From Spirochaetales bacterium (lineage in GTDB: Bacteria; Spirochaetota; Spirochaetia; ARS1246): DNA of 64,000 nt. The notes beneath the pieces were generated by a model. That model saw only the letters and a program-made list of their open reading frames with translations. It did no database searches and had not been told where the DNA came from. The stretch spans positions 1 to 64,000 of the forward strand of contig NZCE01000034.1 in the NCBI GenBank assembly GCA_002688185.1, read 5' to 3'. A program made the translations under genes and the position numbers. Of this stretch, positions 8,978 through 17,016 are shown piece after piece. The number at the start of each line of letters is the position of its first letter. Positions within the stretch are counted from its first letter, which is position 1.

Positions 8978-10207
8978 ATGAAGCAGATAGGCATCGAAAA
9001 AATAAATATATATGGCTGTTCTTGTTATTTGGATCAGAGAAAACTTGCCGTAGCGAGGGGCCTCGACCCCGAAAAAGTCGTAAACGATTTTTTGATAAAC
9101 ACCCGTTCGCTGAATCCCCCGTATGAAGATGCGGTCACCATGGGTGCAAACGCCTCAATCAAGCTCATGGAGACAACAGATCCTGATGAAATCGGCATGC
9201 TCATCGTGGGAACTGAAGGCTCAGTGGATTTTGGCAAGCCCATTAGTACCAACATCATCGGTGCGCTGGGTCTCCACCCAAATATTCGCAACTATGAAAC
9301 CAAACATGCCTGCTACAGCGGCGTTGCCGCGATGGATGCTGCAATTAACTGGGTTGCCTCGGGCAATAACCATGGTAAGAAGGCACTTGTGATTTCTACG
9401 GATTTCAGTAGAAAGCACCTCAACTTAAAAGAGGAGTTTGTGATGGGAGGCGTGGCGGCGGCGTTTATCGTAAGCGACCAGCCTGACGTCGTGGAATTTG
9501 AATTGGAAAAGCGCGGTACGTGGACTACCGATGCGTACGACACATTTCGTCCAAGTGCAAGGGATGAGGTGGGGAACAATGAGGTCAGCCTTTATACGTA
9601 CATGGATGCGATAGAAGGATCGTATAATCACTATGTTGAAGTGGTGGGAGAAGACGTTGACTTTGCCACCTATTTCAAGTACGTCATTTACCATACACCA
9701 TTTGCCGGTATAGCATTTCAGGCTCATCGGACACTCACCAATATCACCGGCCGAAAACCGAAGGCTGAAATTGTCGAGGATTTTAACGACCGAATTATGC
9801 CTGCGCTCCGATATTCGCGCAGGGTAGGAAGCACTTACGGTTCATCAAACTTTGTCGGTCTCTGCAGCCTGGTACAAAGCGCCGATAACCTCAGGCCTGG
9901 AGACCGAATCGGGTTCTATGCGTATGGCTCGGGTGCCATCGGCGAGTTTTACAGCGGGTTGATCGGTGACGGCGCGAAAAAGATGGTTCGTTCGATGGAT
10001 ATCGATTCGGCTCTCGACGACAGACGTGAAGTTACTGTCGACGAGTATGAACACGTAGAGAACGTCCGCGAGACGTATATTGAAAACCCGGATTTTGAGC
10101 CGGACTTTTCTCTCCTCGACAACTGGTACGATATTCACTACGACGGGAAAAAATATCTGGTTTTAAAAAAAGTAAGCGATTTTTACCGCACCTATGAGTG
10201 GAGCTGA
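8978..10207 (+). CDS. HMG-CoA synthase-like enzyme of beta-branching type (PksG-like)
   Basis: A 409-residue thiolase-superfamily protein. The HMGS triad is visible: Glu80 in VGTEGS, Cys112 in HACYSG and His239 in YHTPFAG, with the GSGAIGEFYSG block in the C-terminal half. These spacings are those of bacterial HMG-CoA synthase and of the PksG/CurD/MupH enzymes. Those enzymes condense an acetyl-ACP donor onto a beta-ketoacyl-ACP. Neighbouring PksH- and PksI-like crotonases and a donor-type ACP, with no mevalonate genes, point to beta-branching rather than the mevalonate pathway. Its 3' end overlaps the open frame of the next gene but not its preferred start. Confidence 0.9.
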   Translation: MKQIGIEKINIYGCSCYLDQRKLAVARGLDPEKVVNDFLINTRSLNPPYEDAVTMGANASIKLMETTDPDEIGMLIVGTEGSVDFGKPISTNIIGALGLHPNIRNYETKHACYSGVAAMDAAINWVASGNNHGKKALVISTDFSRKHLNLKEEFVMGGVAAAFIVSDQPDVVEFELEKRGTWTTDAYDTFRPSARDEVGNNEVSLYTYMDAIEGSYNHYVEVVGEDVDFATYFKYVIYHTPFAGIAFQAHRTLTNITGRKPKAEIVEDFNDRIMPALRYSRRVGSTYGSSNFVGLCSLVQSADNLRPGDRIGFYAYGSGAIGEFYSGLIGDGAKKMVRSMDIDSALDDRREVTVDEYEHVENVRETYIENPDFEPDFSLLDNWYDIHYDGKKYLVLKKVSDFYRTYEWS

Positions 10208-10217
10208 TTCCTTGGAA

Positions 10218-11039
10218 ATGATCGAGGTATATCACGATCGGGGCTTGTCGGTAATTACACTTGCAAACAGTGCCAACGGCAATCCGCTAAACATCGACCT
10301 ACTCGCGAGCCTTGATAATCATTTCAGTCAGTGTCTTGAAAGTCGGGACACTCGCGTGATCTTACTTAGGTCCAACGGCTCGCCGTTTTGTGTGGGGATG
10401 GATTTTGCGGCGTTGAGCGATGGTATGGACGGCCCGAACGCCGCATCCCTGTTAAGGGAGTCCATTGAGGCATATAGCGAGGTATTGGCCCGGATATATG
10501 ACGGCGGGAAGCCGGTAATCTGCCTCGTAGATGGCGAGGTTCGCGCAGGCGGAGTGGGTCTGGTATGCGCAAGCGACATTGTGTATGCCACGCAACGCTC
10601 GCAGTTTTCACTCAGCGAAGTGCTCTTTGGGCTGATTCCGGCAAATGTTCTGCCGTATCTCCTCGGTTTGCGCGTTTCGCCGCAGAAAGCCAGGCACCTG
10701 ATCCTTACTTCCAAAACGGCTACGGCTGAAGAGGCGCTACGCTACGGAATGGTAGATGAGGTGCTTGTCTTGGATGCGATGGAAAAGGCTGTTCGGACCT
10801 GCGTCAGGCAATTGCTCAGGTCCTCTCCGGCCGCCTTAGCCGCAGTAAAGCGATTCACTGGCCAGAATCTGTGGAGTTCAATCACCGAGCTTAGAAAACT
10901 TGCAATCGAAGAGCAGGTCGATACCATCCAGGCGGGAGATGCCCTCTCAGCCGTTCGGGCATACCGGGATGGCGCTACTCCAGACTGGTTCACCAGCTTT
11001 AGGCCTGAACGTCCGCTATTCATTTCGGATGAGACATGA
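10218..11039 (+). CDS. Enoyl-CoA hydratase-like ECH1 of the beta-branching cassette (PksH-like dehydratase)
   Basis: A crotonase-superfamily protein of about 273 residues. The oxyanion-hole segments are FCVGMDF and RAGGVGL, followed by ASDIVYAT and the FSLSEVLFGLIPA block, all close to PksH/CurE-type dehydratases. In known systems ECH1 dehydrates the HMG-like intermediate to a glutaconyl-ACP. The start is chosen at ATG 10218, since GGAG at 10200-10203 lies ahead of it. TTG at 10212 fits that site even better (8-nt spacing), while ATG 10194 has no ribosome site and would overlap the HMGS gene by 14 nt. It is followed by a 91-nt gap before ECH2. Confidence 0.86.
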   Translation: MIEVYHDRGLSVITLANSANGNPLNIDLLASLDNHFSQCLESRDTRVILLRSNGSPFCVGMDFAALSDGMDGPNAASLLRESIEAYSEVLARIYDGGKPVICLVDGEVRAGGVGLVCASDIVYATQRSQFSLSEVLFGLIPANVLPYLLGLRVSPQKARHLILTSKTATAEEALRYGMVDEVLVLDAMEKAVRTCVRQLLRSSPAALAAVKRFTGQNLWSSITELRKLAIEEQVDTIQAGDALSAVRAYRDGATPDWFTSFRPERPLFISDET

Positions 11040-11130
11040 ATAGCGGGATACTACCGCGAGTGATAACCAGCCGCAGACTGAAGCAATTCTCAAATCGTCC
11101 CGCTTGTACGTTCCCGAAAGTGAGGTGTCT

Positions 11131-11880
11131 ATGAGTAAGATAGTAACCCTTGATGTTCGATCAGACGGCATTGCCGAAGTTACTATGCACGACTCCGAGC
11201 GGAAGAACATATTCTCCGAGGAACTGATTGATGGCGTGATCGAGGCGATCGATGAACTTGAGGAAAAGTATCAGCCTCCTGTCATGATCCTCAAAGGGTT
11301 GCCCGATGTGTTTTCCGGTGGGGGGGAGAAGCAGACACTATTAGATCTCGCTGACGGAAAGCTCGCAGTTAAAGATTTGCTGGTTTCTGAGAAAATCATT
11401 AACACATCTTTTCCGGTGATTGCCGCCATGGAAGGCCACGCCGTGGGCGGCGGCCTTGTTATGGCAGTCTGCTGCGACATTGTAATCGCCTCTCGGGAGA
11501 GCCGATACGGTGCGGTGTTTATGTCAATGGGATTCACACCTGGGATGGGTTGCACAACACTACTTCAGGAACTCTTTGGTCCGTACATCGCAAATGAGAT
11601 GATGCTGACCGCCAAACGCTTCAAGGGCAGAGAGCTGGTAGAAAAGAACACAAACATAAACTATATACTGCCGAAGGAGCAGGTGGTTCCCAAGGCGTTG
11701 GATGTTGCTTTACAGATAGCAGAGAAGAATGTAAAATCGGTCTACCTTTTGAAATACGCATTGAGTGCTCGGAAGAAAAAGCTCCTAATCGACGCCCGTT
11801 TGCAAGAAGATTACATGCATCGTATCAGTTTTGGATTTCCGGAGACAAAGGAAATTATTAAAAGTTTTTATGTGGAATAA
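11131..11880 (+). CDS. Enoyl-CoA hydratase-like ECH2 of the beta-branching cassette (PksI-like decarboxylase)
   Basis: A crotonase-fold protein of 249 residues. The segments GGGEKQTLLD, PVIAAMEGHAVGGG, ADIV-like CCDIVIASRES and MGFTPGMG match PksI and the CurF ECH2 domain much better than a beta-oxidation hydratase. The family decarboxylates the glutaconyl-ACP made by ECH1 to leave a beta-methyl (or exomethylene-type) branch. ATG 11131 is preferred to the upstream ATG 11104 because GAGGTG lies just before it and the homologues begin here. Only 6 nt separate it from the next gene. Confidence 0.9.
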   Translation: MSKIVTLDVRSDGIAEVTMHDSERKNIFSEELIDGVIEAIDELEEKYQPPVMILKGLPDVFSGGGEKQTLLDLADGKLAVKDLLVSEKIINTSFPVIAAMEGHAVGGGLVMAVCCDIVIASRESRYGAVFMSMGFTPGMGCTTLLQELFGPYIANEMMLTAKRFKGRELVEKNTNINYILPKEQVVPKALDVALQIAEKNVKSVYLLKYALSARKKKLLIDARLQEDYMHRISFGFPETKEIIKSFYVE

Positions 11881-11886
11881 TCTACT

Positions 11887-12702
11887 ATGATTCCCATCGA
11901 TTTATCGGGGAAAAACATTCTCATCACTGGCGGAACCCAGGGAATCGGCAAGGCCATCGCGCTCCAATTTGCGGAAGCGGGAGCCAAAGTTTTCCTGACG
12001 TACAAATGGGGCACCGCGGACTCAAACGAGCTCCTTGCGGAGTTCAAAGGAATTGGGGCGACTATCCCTGAACTGATTGAGGCAGATGTATCGGTTGATG
12101 AAGATACCGACTCACTCATGGCTTCTATCGAGAGCTCGGCTAATTCAATCGATGTGTTTATCAGCAACGTGGGATTCGCCCCACAGATAAACACGCTGGA
12201 CGACTATAAAAAGCGCTCTCTTTTCAAGACGTTCGAGTATAGTAGCTGGCCTCTTATTGAATATACAAAGAGAATCAAAGGGCGCTTTGGATCGTATCCA
12301 CGACATATCGTCGGCATCTCGAGCGACGGACCCGATCACTTTTATCGGGGATACGACTATGTATCAGCGGCAAAGGCCCTGCTCGAGCACTTTTCAAAGT
12401 ACCTTTCTATGCATCTATTGCCTGAAGGTAGCAGGGTCAATATTATGCGTTTTGGTAATGTAAAAACGCCGTCCTTTAACGCGATTTTTGGTGAGGCGTT
12501 TTTTGAATATGCGCGGCAAAACGGTGTAACTGAAGAGTTTTTTCTTACGCCCCAGGAGTGCGGAAAAGCGGTACTTGCTCTTTGCAGCGGCTTGATGGAT
12601 GCCATTAACGGACAAATCATAGCGGTTGATTATGGCCTGCCTTTTATGGATAATCTGATGATGAGATATATCAGATCGACAGATCAAACAGAGACATCGT
12701 AA
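11887..12702 (+). CDS. Short-chain reductase, probable enoyl-ACP reductase of FabL type
   Basis: A 271-residue SDR with the TGGTQGIG cofactor motif at 15-22. Around the active site it has ISSDGPDHFYRGYDYVSAAK, giving Tyr156 followed six residues later by Lys163. The Tyr-x6-Lys spacing is that of enoyl-ACP reductases FabI and FabL, not the Tyr-x3-Lys of FabG. The glycine pattern and the adjoining residues resemble FabL. It would reduce the enoyl double bond during chain extension or saturate the branched enoyl product. A second Tyr (158) also lies nearby, so a ketoreductase role cannot be fully excluded. Confidence 0.72.
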   Translation: MIPIDLSGKNILITGGTQGIGKAIALQFAEAGAKVFLTYKWGTADSNELLAEFKGIGATIPELIEADVSVDEDTDSLMASIESSANSIDVFISNVGFAPQINTLDDYKKRSLFKTFEYSSWPLIEYTKRIKGRFGSYPRHIVGISSDGPDHFYRGYDYVSAAKALLEHFSKYLSMHLLPEGSRVNIMRFGNVKTPSFNAIFGEAFFEYARQNGVTEEFFLTPQECGKAVLALCSGLMDAINGQIIAVDYGLPFMDNLMMRYIRSTDQTETS

Positions 12703-12722
12703 ACCTTAAAAGGAGATATGAT

Positions 12723-12965
12723 ATGACGAAAGATGAAATTATCGATGTGATTAAGAAGAATATAGTAGAAAATCTGGATGACGTAGAAGTTGAGGAGATT
12801 GATCCACAAAAAACCATGAAGGACTACGGTGCAAATAGTTTGGATATGATTGAAGTTGTCTCCTGCTCTATGAGAGAGCTGAATATTAAAATTCCCAGAG
12901 CGGAGTTGGCGGAGATTAAAAATATAGACGACCTTGCAGATAAGTTCTATGAGTTTGCCGGATAG
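12723..12965 (+). CDS. Acyl carrier protein, donor type for beta-branching
   Basis: An 80-residue ACP. The attachment Ser39 lies in YGANSLDMIEV, where ordinary fatty-acid ACPs have DSLD. The GANS pattern, with an IPR-x-EL segment and a KNI-x-DL segment downstream, is characteristic of the donor ACPs of HCS cassettes such as AcpK and CurB. Such ACPs carry the acetyl unit used by the HMGS-like enzyme. The GGAGAT ribosome site is strong. It is the only ACP in the window, so the growing chain may ride on a primary fatty-acid ACP encoded elsewhere, or this ACP plays both roles. Confidence 0.9.
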   Translation: MTKDEIIDVIKKNIVENLDDVEVEEIDPQKTMKDYGANSLDMIEVVSCSMRELNIKIPRAELAEIKNIDDLADKFYEFAG

Positions 12966-12985
12966 ACACAGAATCCAATCGCTGC

Positions 12986-14239
12986 ATGGCAAACATTCTT
13001 GACTTCAGCCTAGCTGATTTCTTTTTTAACGATAACCCGGACATACTATCGCCACCGGAAGATTTTGAGGACTGGATCAATGATCCAAGGGTGCAGGTGG
13101 GTTTTCGGTTTTGTGAACAACAGTTTTTGGAAGCTCCTCGGGCCCATTCGCGGGTACTCAGCGGCGTAGATGGTGAGAAACGTGAAGTAATTAACTTGAC
13201 GTCCTACAATTATCTTGGGTTGTCCACGCACCCTGAGGTCTTGGCGGCGGCAAAAGAGGCCATAGACAAATACGGTATGGGCGCCTCAGGAGCACCCCTT
13301 CTCTCAGGAACAACCGATCTCCATGTGACTTTTGCCCAACAGCTTGCCGCGTTTAAACAGCAGGAGGACTGTCTAGTCTACTCGAGCGGTTTTGGCGGCA
13401 ACATGGGTGCAATGCAGGGACTACTCCGGAAAAATGACTGTCTTATTTTGGATGAGAAGAGCCACAAAAGTCTTGTAGACGGAGGAACTCTGTCAGGCGC
13501 CAAGATGCTCTTTTTTGATCACAACGACATGGATTCCCTCGAGATGATGCTTGAGAAGGCAAAGGGAAAGAGAATACTTGTAGCAATTGAAGGCGTCTAT
13601 TCAATGGACGGCGATCTGGTAAAGTTGCCAGAGGTTGTGGAACGTTGTGAGCCGTATCATGCCGCCATCTATATTGATGAAGCCCATTCTACTTTGATAT
13701 TTGGAGAAAATGGGAGGGGGGTTGCAGAGCATTTTAATCTAGAAGATAAAGTGGGGGTTTCCTTTGGTACGTTGAGCAAAGCTTTTGGCGGAGTTGGTGG
13801 CTTTATCTGCTCAAATGCGCCCATTATTCGGTATCTCAAGGGGTATTCTTCACCATGGAACTTCTCATGTGCCTCTTCGCCTGCGGTCATCGGAGGTCTC
13901 ATGAAAGCGCTAGAAGTGGCCACAAGGGATTCGACTCTGCGTGACAAGTTGTGGGAGAATGTTGAGTATCTGACCAGCAATTTACGGGCAATGAACCTGG
14001 ATCTTGGTGAGACGGAGTCTCAGGTGATCCCGATTATCGTTGGATCGTCCGGAGAGAAGCTTTTACGTCTGGCAAAAGAGGTGCAAAAACGAGGTCTGTT
14101 TCTCCAGCCGGTTGATTTTCCCGCGGTGCCGGCTCACACACGGAGATTCCGCATATCAGCTTCGGCGCAGCTTACCAAGAAAGAAATGGATGAAGCTCTG
14201 AATATTATCCAAGATGTAATAGTGAAAGGGCTGAATTAG
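12986..14239 (+). CDS. PLP-dependent alpha-oxoamine synthase (SPT/KBL/AONS family)
   Basis: A 417-residue fold-type I PLP enzyme that condenses an acyl thioester with an amino acid and loses CO2, giving an alpha-aminoketone. The Schiff-base Lys265 is in GTLSKAFGG; His160 (ring stacking), Asp231 and His234 in DEAHS are in place; the C-terminal ISASAQLTKKEMD block is typical. An extra N-terminal stretch of about 60 residues precedes the core, as in some serine palmitoyltransferases. Being in one operon with an ACP and chain-building enzymes, acyl-ACP is the likely donor. The amino acid is unknown. BioF in biotin synthesis is unlikely, since no bioA, bioB or bioD gene is near. Confidence 0.88.
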   Translation: MANILDFSLADFFFNDNPDILSPPEDFEDWINDPRVQVGFRFCEQQFLEAPRAHSRVLSGVDGEKREVINLTSYNYLGLSTHPEVLAAAKEAIDKYGMGASGAPLLSGTTDLHVTFAQQLAAFKQQEDCLVYSSGFGGNMGAMQGLLRKNDCLILDEKSHKSLVDGGTLSGAKMLFFDHNDMDSLEMMLEKAKGKRILVAIEGVYSMDGDLVKLPEVVERCEPYHAAIYIDEAHSTLIFGENGRGVAEHFNLEDKVGVSFGTLSKAFGGVGGFICSNAPIIRYLKGYSSPWNFSCASSPAVIGGLMKALEVATRDSTLRDKLWENVEYLTSNLRAMNLDLGETESQVIPIIVGSSGEKLLRLAKEVQKRGLFLQPVDFPAVPAHTRRFRISASAQLTKKEMDEALNIIQDVIVKGLN

Positions 14240-14258
14240 CCGCAAACGGCACGCTCAA

Positions 14259-14789
14259 GTGGATTTTAATTACGAGTCATTTCTAAAAACTCACCGAAAG
14301 AAGCCGATTTTTGACCCCGATGCACTTCCCGTGCAGTTGACGGCGGAAAAGCGCGGAATTGAAAAGATAATCCCCCACCGGGATCCATTACTATTTATCG
14401 ACTCGCTCACAGGCATCGATGTAGAAAACGGCAAGATTGCCGGCAGGCGGACCATACCCTTCTCAGATCCTGTTTTCAACGGTCATTTTCCTGAGTACCC
14501 TGTATACCCGGGGACGTTTGCCGTTGAGATGTTGGGGCAGATCAGCCTGTGTCTTTTCTATTTTGTGACAAACAATAGTGAAAAAATTGAAGAAGATGCC
14601 GAGCCGGCGTCGGTTCGGGCCACCAGGATCCTTGGATCATATTTTCTGCAGCCGATTAGGCCCGGAGACTCCCTTACGCTTCTGGCCATGCAGACTGAGT
14701 ATGATGAATTCATGGCCAGAGCCGTTGGTCAGGCGCTGGTAGGTGGTACGGTAAGTTGTATTACTGCCGGGGAAGTTTACCTGCTATAG
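14259..14789 (+). CDS. 3-hydroxyacyl-ACP dehydratase, hot-dog fold (FabZ-like)
   Basis: A 176-residue protein with a roughly 35-residue N-terminal extension before a FabZ-like hot-dog domain. The catalytic His76 lies in GHFPEYPVYPG and Glu90 in VEMLGQ. It would dehydrate the 3-hydroxyacyl-ACP made by the FabG-type reductase. The start is GTG 14259, with weak ribosome-site support and about 20 nt after the oxoamine synthase stop. It is the last gene of the plus-strand operon and faces the second ketosynthase gene across a 62-nt gap holding GGTGGT/ACCACC arms but no U-tract. Confidence 0.85.
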   Translation: MDFNYESFLKTHRKKPIFDPDALPVQLTAEKRGIEKIIPHRDPLLFIDSLTGIDVENGKIAGRRTIPFSDPVFNGHFPEYPVYPGTFAVEMLGQISLCLFYFVTNNSEKIEEDAEPASVRATRILGSYFLQPIRPGDSLTLLAMQTEYDEFMARAVGQALVGGTVSCITAGEVYLL

Positions 14790-14851
14790 GTGGTCCTGAC
14801 CGAGAATCGACCGTTCACCACCATTTATCGGTCCGCCAAGGGCCGTCGAAA

Positions 14852-16108
14852 TCAGTTTTTGTACCGTGAGAGAATCAGTGCGGCGTTTTGCCCGCCAAAC
14901 CCAAAACCATCAGACAGCGCGTGATCTATTTTTCTCTCCATGGGTCCGTTTTTGACCACGTTGAACCCGATTTCCGGGTCCTGCTTGAATTGATTCGTTG
15001 TCTCGTGTACAAGCCCCCGCTCAAATGCCATGATTACGGCCACCGCCTCGATCCCACCGGCCGCACCGAGGGAGTGGCCGATCATGGACTTTGTGCTATG
15101 CACCGGTATTTTGGTCGAGTAATCGCCAAACACCTGTTGTGCGGCCCGGAACTCGGCAATATCGCCAAGGGGCGTAGAAGTCCCGTGACAATTAATCAGC
15201 CCGATATCCTCCGCATTGAGTTGTGCAAACTGAATTGCCGCGCTGATTGACTGAGCCGCGCCCCGCGCATCCGGGTGAGGCGCGACCAAATCGTACGCAT
15301 CACAACTGAATCCGTAGCCGGTTACCTCACAGTAAATATGGGCTCCCCGACTCTTGGCATGCTCTAATTCTTCCAGACAGAGCACACCGGCCCCTTCTCC
15401 AAGTACAAAGCCGTCACGGTCGATATCAAACGGGCGTGACGCGGTCTCGGGTGAATCACATCGCTCTGAAAGCGCAAAAATGTTCCCAAATGCCGACAAG
15501 CCGCTTTTATTGATTGCCGCTTCCGCTCCGCCGGCAAAAATGGCGTCTACCATACCCATCTTAATCATCATCGATCCAATGCCGACCGCATGATTGCTCG
15601 TGGCGCATGCGGAACTCACAGCCAGCGACGGGCCTTGCAAATTCCAACTTTTGGCAAAAAAACCCGAGCCTGTGTTTGGAATCACGTTCACGATAAAAAA
15701 CGGCGAGGTATAATTCATTCCTCTGGTGTTGATCCGAGTTACATTCTCCAGGTGGCCACCAACACCCCCGTCTCCGCTGCCGATCAGCGACCCGTATCGA
15801 TGAGGAGCGCGCTCAATATCAAGGCCAGAGTCCCGCAACGCCTGAGTTCCGGCAATATGAGCATAAACAACATATCGATCAAGCCGTTTGGCCATCTTTT
15901 TTTGCTCGAAATAGTCGACTATATCAGGTAAATCCACCTCTCCTGCAATCTTGATATTGTAATCTTCTATATCGACATTTTGAATCGTGCGAATTCCGCT
16001 TTTGCCGACAGCAAGATTGTCCCAAAACTCGTCAACGGTATTGCCAATCGGGTTTATCGTTCCAATGCCAGTTACAACCACCCTGACATCGTTGGGATTC
16101 TTGCTCAT
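14852..16108 (-). CDS. Beta-ketoacyl-ACP synthase II (FabF-like), second of two in the cluster
   Basis: A 418-residue condensing enzyme. Numbered from the alternative ATG one codon upstream, Cys169 in SSACATSN, His309 in NCHGTSTP, and Lys341 with His346 in TKSMIGHSLGAAGG form a textbook FabF active site, closer to housekeeping KAS II than its plus-strand neighbour. It would add two-carbon units to acyl-ACP. ATG 16108 is preferred over ATG 16111 because AAGGA is better spaced to it. It is divergent from the phosphopantetheinyl transferase gene, 114 nt away. Confidence 0.9.
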   Translation of the reverse strand: MSKNPNDVRVVVTGIGTINPIGNTVDEFWDNLAVGKSGIRTIQNVDIEDYNIKIAGEVDLPDIVDYFEQKKMAKRLDRYVVYAHIAGTQALRDSGLDIERAPHRYGSLIGSGDGGVGGHLENVTRINTRGMNYTSPFFIVNVIPNTGSGFFAKSWNLQGPSLAVSSACATSNHAVGIGSMMIKMGMVDAIFAGGAEAAINKSGLSAFGNIFALSERCDSPETASRPFDIDRDGFVLGEGAGVLCLEELEHAKSRGAHIYCEVTGYGFSCDAYDLVAPHPDARGAAQSISAAIQFAQLNAEDIGLINCHGTSTPLGDIAEFRAAQQVFGDYSTKIPVHSTKSMIGHSLGAAGGIEAVAVIMAFERGLVHETTNQFKQDPEIGFNVVKNGPMERKIDHALSDGFGFGGQNAALILSRYKN

Positions 16109-16120
16109 CATCTGTCCTTG

Positions 16121-16147
16121 ATTATCAGATTACGCCGCAAAAGTCAA
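16121..16147 (-). promoter_or_regulatory. Weak candidate promoter of the minus-strand ketosynthase gene
   Basis: On the minus strand TTGACT (16142-16147) and GATAAT (16121-16126) are present but only 15 nt apart, shorter than the preferred 17. It lies in the divergent gap just before the gene. Confidence 0.3.
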
Positions 16148-16222
16148 TTCCTATCAAAAACTTAGCGAGGGTCTCGCCGTCCTGCTTTACATGCAGCTAT
16201 ATGAGCTGATAAAAGAGTTTTT

Positions 16223-17011
16223 ATGGCTGAAGAGTTTCCCCCGTGGCTCCATTTTAGTCCCAACGTCGAAAAATCATTTCACTTCCCGTATATTTTCACC
16301 TTGAGGCCGAGGGAAAATCATCAACTCGTTCCTCAGCTTAAAAGGATACTTTCTGCCGAAGAACTGCAAGCGTGTAGGAGAACCATTTCAGAACACGAAA
16401 GACGTACTTTCGCTATCGCCCGGGGAGCGTTGCGTTGTCTCATCGCCTGGATGGAAGGACTCGACAATCCAAAAACAATAAAAATCAAGAGGGAAAAAAT
16501 GGGAAAACCAGTCCTCGATCAGATGCGGTCGTCCGGGAATATCTGGTTTAGCGTCTCATACTCAAGCGACCTAGTGTGCATCGCCTTAGCACATCGGCAT
16601 CCGGTGGGGATTGACGTAGAGGAGAGACGAACGGTGCGGTTTCCTCACGATATTTCTTCCTATGCGTTTTCTTATGCGGAATCAGCCTGGCTACGGACCG
16701 TGAAAGCACCAATCTTAGACGATGCGTTTCTGCGCCTGTGGACGCGGAAGGAGGCGGTGCTAAAATGTTTTGGCGGAACCGTTGCCCGTGATATGCATGC
16801 TTTTACCGTTCCGCTATGTCTCTATGGAGGAAAATGGATAGTGCCTGTAGGGAGTGTATTTACTTCGGCCGGATCGGTGTCCCTCATGGATTTTGGAATT
16901 GACGACATGTTTTACGGAGCAATCTGCTGGGGAGGATCATATACGTCCCCAGCCCACTATGAAATTTCAAAGGACTCCCTAGAAAAGCTGGCCCGGCTTC
17001 AGATCAGATAG
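16223..17011 (+). CDS. 4'-phosphopantetheinyl transferase, Sfp type
   Basis: A 262-residue enzyme that moves phosphopantetheine from CoA to the serine of carrier proteins. Visible Sfp motifs are GKPVL at about 95-99, the magnesium-binding GIDVE at 129-133, and WTRKEAVLK at 173-181. Length is close to Sfp (about 225-240) with a small C-terminal extension. Secondary-metabolite and PUFA-like systems often carry their own Sfp-type enzyme, so its place at the end of the cluster supports a dedicated role in activating the donor ACP. The next gene is convergent, 5 nt away. Confidence 0.9.
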   Translation: MAEEFPPWLHFSPNVEKSFHFPYIFTLRPRENHQLVPQLKRILSAEELQACRRTISEHERRTFAIARGALRCLIAWMEGLDNPKTIKIKREKMGKPVLDQMRSSGNIWFSVSYSSDLVCIALAHRHPVGIDVEERRTVRFPHDISSYAFSYAESAWLRTVKAPILDDAFLRLWTRKEAVLKCFGGTVARDMHAFTVPLCLYGGKWIVPVGSVFTSAGSVSLMDFGIDDMFYGAICWGGSYTSPAHYEISKDSLEKLARLQIR

Positions 17012-17016
17012 CCCGT

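Noticed and set aside
8978..10207. Mevalonate-pathway HMG-CoA synthase
   Set aside because: ispE of the MEP pathway is in the same window, and the HMGS-like gene is surrounded by PksH/PksI-like genes rather than mevalonate genes.
12986..14239. BioF for biotin synthesis
   Set aside because: No bioA, bioB, bioC or bioD nearby; operon partners are beta-branching and chain-building enzymes, and the protein has an extra N-terminal region.
14787..14822. Bidirectional terminator between the dehydratase and the second ketosynthase
   Set aside because: Arms GGTGGT/ACCACC are only 6 bp, the loop is 22 nt and no T-tract follows on either strand.
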